Shown: positions 43,586-51,018 of the stretch, piece by piece
Position numbering within the stretch: position 1 is the first letter of the stretch
How the letters are laid out: every line of letters starts with the position of its first letter
Assembly: GCA_030537135.1 (NCBI GenBank)
Contig: JAUNOP010000001.1
Coordinates: 1-64,000, forward strand
Source of the DNA: Eubacteriales bacterium
GTDB taxonomy: Bacteria; Bacillota; Clostridia; Lachnospirales; Lachnospiraceae
Reading direction: 5' to 3'
DNA: 64,000 bases
The notes under the pieces: generated by a model
Databases searched by the model: none
What the model was told of the DNA's origin: nothing
What the model saw: the letters and a program-made list of their open reading frames with translations, nothing else
Translations under genes and position numbers: made by a program

Positions 43586-44266
43586 ATGATTGTCAATATT
43601 GCCATAGACGGTCCGGCAGGAGCCGGAAAGAGTACAATTGCAAAAAGAGTTGCAAAAGAGCTGTCGTTTATTTATGTGGACACAGGAGCCATGTACAGAG
43701 CTATGGCGCTGTATCTTTTAAGGGAGGGCGTGTCTGCTTCACAGCCTGAGCAGATTGCACGGGCCTGTGAAAATGCAAAGATTACGATAGTCTATGAGGA
43801 TGGAGACCAGAGAATCCTTCTCTGCGGGGAGGATGTGACGCCCTGCCTTCGCACAGAAGAGGTAGGAAACATGGCGTCTGTAAGCAGCGCCCATCCAAGG
43901 GTCAGGGAGAAGCTGGTAGAGCTTCAGCAAAGGCTTGCCGCGGAAAGAAGCGTGGTCATGGACGGAAGGGATATTGGAACTGTGGTGCTTCCAGATGCTG
44001 CTGTGAAAATCTATCTCACGGCGAGCGCTCACATCAGAGCCCTCCGGCGGTTTGCGCAGTTGGAGCAAAAAGGAGAGAATCCCAGTCTTTTACAGATTGA
44101 GAAGGATATTGCAGACAGAGATACACGGGATATGACCAGAGAAATTTCCCCGCTTCGTCAGGCTGAGGATGCGATTCTTGTAGATTCCTCAGAGCTTGGA
44201 ATTGAAGAAGTCGTAGAGAAAATTCTGGAGATTTTCAGGGAGAGGACAGGAGAGAGATGCAGGTAA
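43586..44266 (+). CDS. cmk: Cytidylate kinase
   Basis: Cmk phosphorylates CMP and dCMP. The 226-residue product has the P-loop IDGPAGAGKST (near residue 7), the CMP-binding segment YVDTGAMYRA and the motif VVMDGRDIGTVV. Its ATG touches the previous stop (TAGATG), and its end overlaps ispH by 10 bases. Confidence 0.96.
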   Translation: MIVNIAIDGPAGAGKSTIAKRVAKELSFIYVDTGAMYRAMALYLLREGVSASQPEQIARACENAKITIVYEDGDQRILLCGEDVTPCLRTEEVGNMASVSSAHPRVREKLVELQQRLAAERSVVMDGRDIGTVVLPDAAVKIYLTASAHIRALRRFAQLEQKGENPSLLQIEKDIADRDTRDMTREISPLRQAEDAILVDSSELGIEEVVEKILEIFRERTGERCR

Positions 44267-45126
44267 GAACAGCGGCTTTGGCAGGCTTTTGTCCAGGTGT
44301 GAAGCGAGCGGTTGATAAGGTATATGAGCTGATTGCAGAGAGAGACAATCCTATTTTTACACTGGGTCCTATTATTCACAATGAAAGTGTTGTGGAGGAC
44401 TTGGAGGCAAAGGGAGTGCGCGCCATTTCCCTCTCTGACCTTGACTCTCTTCCAGAGAACAGCACTGTGGTGATTCGCTCCCACGGAGTGGGAAAAAGCG
44501 TGTATGAGGAAATTGATAAAAGAAATCAGGAGTGCATTGACGTTACCTGTACCTTTGTGAAAAAGATTCACCATATTGTGGCAGAGAAAAGCAGAGAGGG
44601 ATTTCTGGTGATTATTGTCGGAGACCCCAGGCATCCGGAGGTACAGGGAATCTGCGGATGGTGTGAGGGACCGCATCAGGTGATAAAAAGCAGAGAGGAT
44701 GCCCAGGCTCTTTCTCTGGAAGGAATCGAAAAGGCATGTATTGTGTGCCAAACGACATTTAATTACAACAAATTTCAAGATTTAGTTGAAATTCTTGAGA
44801 AAAAGAGTTATGATAATACTGTTTTAAAAATTTTTAGTGTTTTGAACACCATTTGTAATGCTACCGAAAAACGGCAGAAGGAAGCAAAGCTTTTGGCCGG
44901 CGAGGTAGACACTATGCTGGTCATTGGCGGCCGGCATAGCTCGAATACGCAAAAGCTGTTCGAAATATGTAAAAAGGAATGTGGAAATACTTACTATATA
45001 CAAACACCTGTTGACTTGGATTCTGCTATGTTCCAATCCAGTAGTTGCGTAGGTATTACAGCAGGGGCGTCCACCCCAAAGAAAATGATTGAGGAGGTTC
45101 AAGAACATGTCAGAGTTGAGTTTTGA
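44257..45126 (+). CDS. ispH: 4-hydroxy-3-methylbut-2-enyl diphosphate reductase
   Basis: IspH performs the last step of the MEP isoprenoid pathway with a 4Fe-4S cluster. The 289-residue product keeps the three cluster cysteines (GFCPGVKRA, DVTCTFV, NTICNATEKRQ) and the histidine/HG motifs. Codon use changes abruptly at about 44750. Before it all five Gln codons are CAG; after it six of seven are CAA, and the first 100 bases of the second part are markedly AT-rich. The product is still intact. In many Clostridia IspH is fused to ribosomal protein S1; here S1 is a separate gene overlapping the end by 20 bases. Confidence 0.94.
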   Translation: MQVRTAALAGFCPGVKRAVDKVYELIAERDNPIFTLGPIIHNESVVEDLEAKGVRAISLSDLDSLPENSTVVIRSHGVGKSVYEEIDKRNQECIDVTCTFVKKIHHIVAEKSREGFLVIIVGDPRHPEVQGICGWCEGPHQVIKSREDAQALSLEGIEKACIVCQTTFNYNKFQDLVEILEKKSYDNTVLKIFSVLNTICNATEKRQKEAKLLAGEVDTMLVIGGRHSSNTQKLFEICKKECGNTYYIQTPVDLDSAMFQSSSCVGITAGASTPKKMIEEVQEHVRVEF

Positions 45127-46174
45127 ACAGATGCTGGAAAATTCCGTAAAAACTATCAGAAATGGAGAAATCGTGCAGGGTACTGTCATTGATGTTAAGG
45201 ATGAAGAAATCATTCTGAACATTGGTTACAAAGCGGACGGTATCATCACCAAGAGTGAGTATACCAACGATTCAGGCGTTGTATTGGCAGATTGTGTTCA
45301 TGCAGGTGATACTATGGAAGCAAAAGTTCTGAAAGTGAATGACGGAGAAGGCCAGGTAATTCTTACTTATAAGAGACTGGCAGCAGAGAAGGGCAACAAA
45401 CGTCTCGAGGAGGCATTTGAGAGCCATGAGGTGCTGAAGGCACCGGTAACTCAGGTATTGGAAGGCGGTTTATGCGTTGTTGTTGAGGAGACAAGAGTAT
45501 TCATTCCGGCAAGCCTTGTATCTGATGTTTATGAGAGAGACCTGACCAAGTATGCAGGTCAGGAGATTGAATTTGTGATTACAGAGTTCAATCCAAGAAG
45601 AAGACGCATCATCGGAAACCGCAAGCAGCTTCTTATCGCAGCTAAGGCTGAGAAGCAGAAAGCGCTCATGGAGAGAATCCATCCAGGCGATGTGACAGAG
45701 GGCGTTGTAAAGAATGTAACTGATTTTGGCGCATTTATTGACCTGGGCGGAGCAGACGGTCTGCTTCATATTTCTGAGATGTCCTGGGGAAGAGTGGAGA
45801 ACCCGAAGAAGGTATTCACTGTCGGCCAGAAGGTAAGAGTTTTAATCAAGGACATTAACGGAGATAAGATTGCACTTTCTCTGAAATTCCCGGAAGAGAA
45901 CCCATGGCTGACTGCTGCTGAGGATTATGCAGCAGGCAATATTGTTTCTGGAAAAGTGGCACGTATGACAGACTTTGGTGCATTTGTAGAGCTGGCACCT
46001 GGCGTTGACGCCCTGCTTCATGTATCTCAGATTTCCAGAGAGCATGTTGCAAAGCCTTCTGATGTACTGAGCATTGGCCAGCAGATTCAGGCAAAGGTTG
46101 TGGACTTTAATGGCGAGGACAGAAAGATCAGCCTGAGCATGAAGGCTCTGGAGCAGGTTTCTGAGGAAGCATAA
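45107..46174 (+). CDS. rpsA: 30S ribosomal protein S1 (four S1 domains)
   Basis: S1 binds mRNA on the small subunit. The 355-residue product has four S1 domains (for example VTDFGAFIDLGGADGLLHISEMS and MTDFGAFVELAPGVDALLHVSQIS), fewer than the six in E. coli but common in Firmicutes. ATG 45107 follows GGAGG (from about 45092). The 5' end overlaps the ispH stop by 20 bases. Its Gln codons return to CAG, unlike the 3' half of ispH. Confidence 0.93.
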   Translation: MSELSFEQMLENSVKTIRNGEIVQGTVIDVKDEEIILNIGYKADGIITKSEYTNDSGVVLADCVHAGDTMEAKVLKVNDGEGQVILTYKRLAAEKGNKRLEEAFESHEVLKAPVTQVLEGGLCVVVEETRVFIPASLVSDVYERDLTKYAGQEIEFVITEFNPRRRRIIGNRKQLLIAAKAEKQKALMERIHPGDVTEGVVKNVTDFGAFIDLGGADGLLHISEMSWGRVENPKKVFTVGQKVRVLIKDINGDKIALSLKFPEENPWLTAAEDYAAGNIVSGKVARMTDFGAFVELAPGVDALLHVSQISREHVAKPSDVLSIGQQIQAKVVDFNGEDRKISLSMKALEQVSEEA

Positions 46175-46214
46175 ATTCGGGATATAAATCAGGAATGGAA
46201 ATTTCCAAACCATG

Positions 46215-46245
46215 AAAAAGGAGCGGCATTGTCCGCTCCTTTTTT
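46215..46245 (+). terminator. rpsA terminator
   Basis: AAAAAGGAGCGG / CCGCTCCTTTTTT stem with a 6-base loop and an unbroken T-run. Confidence 0.93.
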
Positions 46246-46260
46246 CATGCGCGATAAGTA

Positions 46261-46291
46261 CGGACAGGGGAATTGGCTTCCTCTATTTGAT
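46261..46291. repeat. Palindromic repeat R3, decayed copy c
   Basis: 31 bases related to the core of 22854-22884 (about 26 of 32 aligned positions), with GACAGGGGAATTGGCTTC in place of GATAGGGGAAATTGGCTTT. The stem is broken. Its last base is the first of the stop codon of the exonuclease gene. Confidence 0.45.
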
Positions 46292-47310
46292 CACGAGAGC
46301 GAGCGGAAAATTGTCAGCCAGAGAGGAAGATTTTTTCGGAGATATTCCTCTGCTTTTTTCGGGGACTTTACAAAGTCCTCATTGCAGGGAAACCAGGTAT
46401 AGCAGGTCTCCCTGGACGCCGGAATCCGAAGCGATGCGTCCACACAGGAAATCAAAGCCCTATGCACGGCAGTGTCCTCAGACGGAAGATAAAAATATTG
46501 CTTATAATCCGGATATCTTTGCCTGAGCTGCCCATTGTGAAGCCGGAGTTCAATCTTCATGTGTACATCCTTGGCAGTCAGGGAGCTGTCTTCACACACA
46601 AAGGAAACTGGCCTTGGCAGGGCATGCTTTAAGCTGCAAAAGCAGCAAACCTGTTCTTGTTCCCTTTGTACCTGTTCTGTTTTAAATTCTCCATTCAAAA
46701 GAGCCGGATAAGAGAGAGCAGGAGTAAGCTCTGCAAGCCCCCTTAAATCCTCCTCATTATGTCCGAGAAGAGTCATAGAGATTTCTCTTGTCGGATGATG
46801 ACAATATTTTTTGTATAGAGAAATACACGCTCCTCCATCGCAATGCATCCGCTTCTTATTGTCAAAAAGAAACTGTTCTATGTCTGGCTGTCTCATATGA
46901 GAGAGACCAAGAAGACCCTTGCAGGGGCAAAGCTTCTGATAAATATCCAGAGCTTCCATATCTGAGAAGGCAGGGAAAAGCCCATGCTTAAGAAGCCTGT
47001 GTTCGGTGAAGGGAATGTCAAATTTCTTTCCGTTATAATGTATAAGAAGAGAAAAGCTCTTGGAAAATTCCAGAAAGCCTTTCAGGATTTTTTCTTCCTC
47101 CCATGCTCCCTCTGCCATCCATTGTCTGAGATACATGGCATCATCCTTTACAAAGAGACAGCCAATCAAATAGATATGGCATCGCTCTCTGGAGAGACCA
47201 GTTGTCTCAATATCAAAGAAAAGTACTTTTTCAGGTCTGTGTGTGCAGAATTCCTGGATAGAGGAAAGGGTCTGCGGTTTTGGAAAAATTTTTTTTTCTA
47301 TGTTCAGCAT
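46291..47310 (-). CDS. YprB-like DEDD 3'-5' exonuclease domain protein
   Basis: The 339-residue product has a ribonuclease-H-like exonuclease core with FFDIETTGLS (first Asp/Glu pair), LIHYNGKKFDIPF (second Asp region) and a later H-x-x-ED element (GHNEEDLRGLAELT). B. subtilis YprB belongs to this group; its nucleic acid substrate is unknown. I chose ATG 47310 (MLNIEKKIFPKP) although its AAAGG site is about 12 bases away; an upstream frame to 47415 has no site. The C-terminus has several Cys (CCFCSLKHALPRP) that may bind metal. Confidence 0.8.
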   Translation of the reverse strand: MLNIEKKIFPKPQTLSSIQEFCTHRPEKVLFFDIETTGLSRERCHIYLIGCLFVKDDAMYLRQWMAEGAWEEEKILKGFLEFSKSFSLLIHYNGKKFDIPFTEHRLLKHGLFPAFSDMEALDIYQKLCPCKGLLGLSHMRQPDIEQFLFDNKKRMHCDGGACISLYKKYCHHPTREISMTLLGHNEEDLRGLAELTPALSYPALLNGEFKTEQVQREQEQVCCFCSLKHALPRPVSFVCEDSSLTAKDVHMKIELRLHNGQLRQRYPDYKQYFYLPSEDTAVHRALISCVDASLRIPASRETCYTWFPCNEDFVKSPKKAEEYLRKNLPLWLTIFRSLS

Positions 47311-47447
47311 ATTACATCTGCCTTTCTTTTTATGGTTATGCCATTTGCAATAAATGGATTTTTGTGCGCCCTGTGTTTCAGAAGCTATTATAACGTTTTT
47401 CTTGTTTGTGTGCAAATGCTGTTTGTCGTTTTCCTACTAGATAATAG

Positions 47448-47476
47448 TTGACAGAGTATTGACAAGGAAGTAAAAT
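47448..47476 (+). promoter_or_regulatory. Promoter of the large surface-protein gene
   Basis: TTGACA (47448-47453), 17 bases, TAAAAT (47471-47476). A second TTGACA (47459-47464) lies inside the spacer. Confidence 0.55.
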
Positions 47477-47551
47477 TAGATAAATAATAATGCAGTAAAT
47501 GAGGAAGCTATTGGTGAAAATGCTATAAAACAGTATGAGGTGAAAATAAAA

Positions 47552-49780
47552 ATGAGAGAAAAACAAATCCATAAAAGTGCTTTTTCAGGCGCAGCAGGAA
47601 TTTTGCTGCTGCTTTTGGTGATTTTGTCTGTGAGCAGTCAGGCATGGGCAAGGGAGGGACAAATCCGGAGAATTGTGTCTGTGTCCATACAGGGTCCTCT
47701 GGTTCTGGCTGTACCCAAGGATATAGAAGCCTCCAAGCTAGGAGAGCGCCTGACAGAGATTAAGGTTCAGGTTGTATATGAGAACGGAGAGAAGGAGCTT
47801 TTCTCTCCAATATGGGAAACAGGAAGAATCGATATACAGAGAGTGGGACTGTATGAGGCAGAGGGAAGACTGTCTCTTCCAGAATACACGATCCTGGGAG
47901 AAGGAGTGTCTCTTCCAGAGCTTCGGGCTGTTGTATCTGTCCAGAAATGGGGAGAGCCGCAGATTTCAAGCTTTTATATGCTGGAAAATACAGACCTTTG
48001 CGTTTTCCCGTGGCTTAGCTATCCGGCAAGCGGCAAGATGGAGGCATGGCTTAGCAGAGATAATGGGGAATGGGAATGCCTCACAGAGGCAGGCACAGCC
48101 TCCTGTTATGAGGACGGACTTTATATGAGTACGCAGTGCCTTAGAAATGCTTCTGTGCATAGACTTCTGGTAGGCTACCCGGCAGGCCAGACAAAGGTGC
48201 TGCGGTTTTTGTACTGGGATGGGGCAATTCAGGTTTTGAGCTATGAAAGCGGATCCATGGAGGATGGTCCGGCGATTTCTCAAAACACGGAAATTCTTTC
48301 ACTGGAGCCAGATATGGACACAGAGAGAGTTTTTGCATATGCTGCTGCTCCTGGGGCAGATTTAAGAGAATTTTACAAGGCTCTGGCAGAGATAGGTTTT
48401 AAAGGAAGCACAGAAGAAAGCTTCTGTGATACAGAGCAGAGTCCGGCCATCCATCTTTCTGTAAGATGGGATACATCAGGAATATATACGAATACACCTG
48501 GAGTATACCTGGTGCAGGGAACCTTAAAGGCGCCAGAGGGCTATTCCTTTGGCGAGGGAGTGTCTCTTCCCTCTGTCACTGCATATCTTAGTATCCAAAA
48601 AACAGAGGAGCCTCGGATGAATACCTATTATGCTCCTGATAAGGACAGCTTCTTCTTTCCTATGGTGATGGACAAAATCAATGCAAAGCAAAAGGATGAG
48701 GTTCATATCTTCCTCAGAGAAAATGAAAAGGAATGGAAGGATATTACAGAAGAGGGAGCCAGAACAGAAGAGAGCGGAATGACACTCAAGGCCTGCGTAC
48801 TTAAGATGGGAAGCAGCTATGAGCTTTGCCTGGAATATGGAGAGGAGGATACTGGAATCTATTCTTTTGATTTTCAGGAGGGAAAGCTGGAAAATGGAAA
48901 ATACATATGGGCCGGCAGAGACGGCATAAGAGTTACACCTGCGCCTGAGAGTCTGATACAGAAGATTGAGGAAGAAAACACAGCTGCCTATGGCTATACA
49001 GCAGGAAATACCTCTAGCTCCGCCTCTGGTTCTTCAACTTCCTCTTATCAATATTATACCTGGGAGGATTATGAGAAGGAAAAGAAAAAATATACTCAGA
49101 AAGAGGAGACTACATCGGGCATTACTTATACAGGAAGCAAAATAGCAGAGCTTTTAAAGGAACAGGGAGAGAGCGTTGCGTTTGAAGAAAATGGAAATAT
49201 TGTTTATTTGACAAAGAATTTTCTGGAGGGTCTGGGACTTGGTGCAGACGAGACGGTGGAGGTAACACTGGAATCTAAAGAGGAGAGATGCCTTCGGCTT
49301 ACAGTCAAGGCAAGAGGGGCTGTGGTTTCCGATATCGGAGAAACCACAGTAACTATGCCCCTGACTCTTCAGGAGGGAGAAGAAGGGGTCTTCCAGGTAC
49401 TTGCAGAGGATGAAAGTATTCAGGGAGAGGCAACTGTGGATATGGAGCTTGGAACAGCATCCTTTACCATCAGCCGCACAGGAGAATATCGTCTGGAGGC
49501 TGTTGAGACTTCCTGGGAGGATTTCCCTACAGAAGGAATAAGCGACATACCGGTTATAGAGGATGAATTCCAAGGAGAGGAATTTATGGACGAAGAGCCT
49601 GAGAACATAGACTTTTCAGAGAACGAGCTTTTGGAAATGGATTCTGAGTCAGAAGAAGTCAAAGACGAAAGTCCGAAAACCTTTCCGGAATTTAATAAAA
49701 GATTTCTGCTCTTTATACCGGCAGTGCTTTTGGGAGTGGGAATCCTCGCGCTGATTCTCAGGAGAAAAAAGCATAAATAG
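47552..49780 (+). CDS. Large membrane-anchored surface protein with a duplicated module
   Basis: 742 residues. A signal peptide (residues 1-31, ending SSQAWAREG) is followed by two related halves. Each has a GEGVSLP element (GEGVSLPELRAVVSVQKWGEPQI and GEGVSLPSVTAYLSIQKTEEPRM), then Tyr/Phe/Trp-rich strands that look like Ig-type beta domains. After a Ser/Thr-rich linker (SSASGSSTSS) and an acidic region comes a membrane helix (LLFIPAVLLGVGILALIL) and a basic RRKKHK end. There is no LPxTG motif. I infer an anchored extracellular protein, perhaps an adhesin or sensor. The family is not recognised. The ATG at 47552 follows GAGGTG by 9 bases. Confidence 0.75.
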   Translation: MREKQIHKSAFSGAAGILLLLLVILSVSSQAWAREGQIRRIVSVSIQGPLVLAVPKDIEASKLGERLTEIKVQVVYENGEKELFSPIWETGRIDIQRVGLYEAEGRLSLPEYTILGEGVSLPELRAVVSVQKWGEPQISSFYMLENTDLCVFPWLSYPASGKMEAWLSRDNGEWECLTEAGTASCYEDGLYMSTQCLRNASVHRLLVGYPAGQTKVLRFLYWDGAIQVLSYESGSMEDGPAISQNTEILSLEPDMDTERVFAYAAAPGADLREFYKALAEIGFKGSTEESFCDTEQSPAIHLSVRWDTSGIYTNTPGVYLVQGTLKAPEGYSFGEGVSLPSVTAYLSIQKTEEPRMNTYYAPDKDSFFFPMVMDKINAKQKDEVHIFLRENEKEWKDITEEGARTEESGMTLKACVLKMGSSYELCLEYGEEDTGIYSFDFQEGKLENGKYIWAGRDGIRVTPAPESLIQKIEEENTAAYGYTAGNTSSSASGSSTSSYQYYTWEDYEKEKKKYTQKEETTSGITYTGSKIAELLKEQGESVAFEENGNIVYLTKNFLEGLGLGADETVEVTLESKEERCLRLTVKARGAVVSDIGETTVTMPLTLQEGEEGVFQVLAEDESIQGEATVDMELGTASFTISRTGEYRLEAVETSWEDFPTEGISDIPVIEDEFQGEEFMDEEPENIDFSENELLEMDSESEEVKDESPKTFPEFNKRFLLFIPAVLLGVGILALILRRKKHK

Positions 49781-49818
49781 GATTTGCCGGAAAAAGCAGA
49801 CAGAGCTGCAAAATATGC

Positions 49819-49911
49819 GCAGCTGCCCATGAGAAGAGCAGTATGACTGCTGGTCAGAAGAGACTGGAACTCACGGGCAGCTGCATTATATTATAATATT
49901 TTTTTATACAA
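49819..49911 (+). terminator. Large hairpin after the surface-protein gene
   Basis: 15-bp arms (49819-49833 and 49870-49884, GCAGCTGCCC-type, one mismatch) enclose a second stem (AGCAGT / ACTGCT). An AT-rich stretch with a run of seven T (49909-49915) follows. The rest of the 354-base gap holds a promoter. Confidence 0.6.
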
Positions 49912-49921
49912 ATAAATGTTC

Positions 49922-49950
49922 TGGACTTATAGGGAAAAATCTGCTATACT
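49922..49950 (+). promoter_or_regulatory. Putative promoter of the PD-(D/E)XK-like gene
   Basis: TGGACT (49922-49927), 17 bases, TATACT (49945-49950). The -35 is imperfect. Confidence 0.5.
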
Positions 49951-50134
49951 AAAAAAGTGATAATTTTCTACAAAATACCTTGATATGTCTGAAGATGGGT
50001 GCTTCCATGACGTATATTCTAAGGTATATACCGATAAAAGCACAAAGCTGCATCTGATAAAATGGCAAAATCTGCCGCAATTTCCTTACAAAAGACAAGA
50101 GAATATTGTGCGAAGAGAAAATGGAGGGACTAAA

Positions 50135-50941
50135 ATGTTGAAAAACCGTACATTTTATGATGATGGAGCCTTTATGGAGGAAGAGTTTTTCGAGAAAATG
50201 ACAGTTTTCAGAGAAAACGCGGTAAAGAGCCTGGAGAAGAAGGAGGGAAAGCTTGTCTGCGGTCTTACGAATTCCTATTTGTTTCGGGCAGTAATGCAGC
50301 AAAAGCCCAGAGTTCTGAAAGAATTTGTCCGCATGCTTTTGGAGGCCCCGAGAGGAACTCCCATATCGTGTACTGTTCTCAATCCTCTGGCACTGGGACT
50401 TCCTTCCTTTGAGAAGGAAAGAAATCTCCTGCTTGCAGTTCGTATTCCCGGCTTTTGGGAAGGAAGGGTGAGGATTGCTCTTCAGGTGCAATCACCAGGA
50501 AGTGAGACGGTTTTGTGCGCAGTTTTAAGGACAAGACAGGAGAAGGGAGAAAAAAGGCGCGGTTATGAATGTACGCAGTTTCAGAGAATGGCTCTTGAGA
50601 CACTGGCGCTTACAGAGAACACGGATTCTTTGAGCAGAAGCGGCTTTGCCAGACTGTTTACTGCCAGCTCCTTTGAAGAGCTTAAGGCGCTCTCCAGTGA
50701 AACCCCTGTTTTCCTGGATGCGGCTCTTTCCTTAGCAGAGCTCAGTGCGCGCAGGGACGTATTGCTGCAATGTCTTGACAGTGAATATTTATGTCTTGAA
50801 CAGGCCTACCAGAGCCTGATTCAAGAGTCAGTGAAAGAGGAAAGACAAAGGTATCACAAATTACAGGCGCTTCTTGCTTTTCAGAGAGAACTGCTTCACA
50901 GACAGGAAATCTGGAGGCAGAAAACAAAACCCGTCCATTGA
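50135..50941 (+). CDS. Diverged Rpn/PD-(D/E)XK nuclease-family protein, active site apparently lost
   Basis: The 268-residue product keeps the pattern of the Rpn/PD-(D/E)XK transposase-like family: LTNSYLFRAVMQQKPRVLK, then NPLALG, then a beta hairpin and QVQ. In active members the next block reads LDIKV...INIEMQV, where the Asp and Glu are catalytic. Here the corresponding residues appear as LLLAVRIPG ... VRIALQVQ, so Asp and Glu are absent. I infer a non-catalytic or decayed relative. It starts at ATG 50135 after GGAGGGAC; the frame continues 150 bases upstream but without a site. The neighbours are a surface protein and an LCP protein. Confidence 0.65.
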   Translation: MLKNRTFYDDGAFMEEEFFEKMTVFRENAVKSLEKKEGKLVCGLTNSYLFRAVMQQKPRVLKEFVRMLLEAPRGTPISCTVLNPLALGLPSFEKERNLLLAVRIPGFWEGRVRIALQVQSPGSETVLCAVLRTRQEKGEKRRGYECTQFQRMALETLALTENTDSLSRSGFARLFTASSFEELKALSSETPVFLDAALSLAELSARRDVLLQCLDSEYLCLEQAYQSLIQESVKEERQRYHKLQALLAFQRELLHRQEIWRQKTKPVH

Positions 50942-50966
50942 CAGAAGAGACACAATGACATAAAAT
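50938..50966 (+). promoter_or_regulatory. Putative promoter of the LCP gene
   Basis: TTGACA (50938-50943, overlapping the stop codon of the previous gene), 17 bases, TAAAAT (50961-50966). Confidence 0.55.
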
Positions 50967-51018
50967 AAAAAAGAACAGCCACTGCACAGGACTGTATCAT
51001 TTTACAGGAGAAAAGAAT

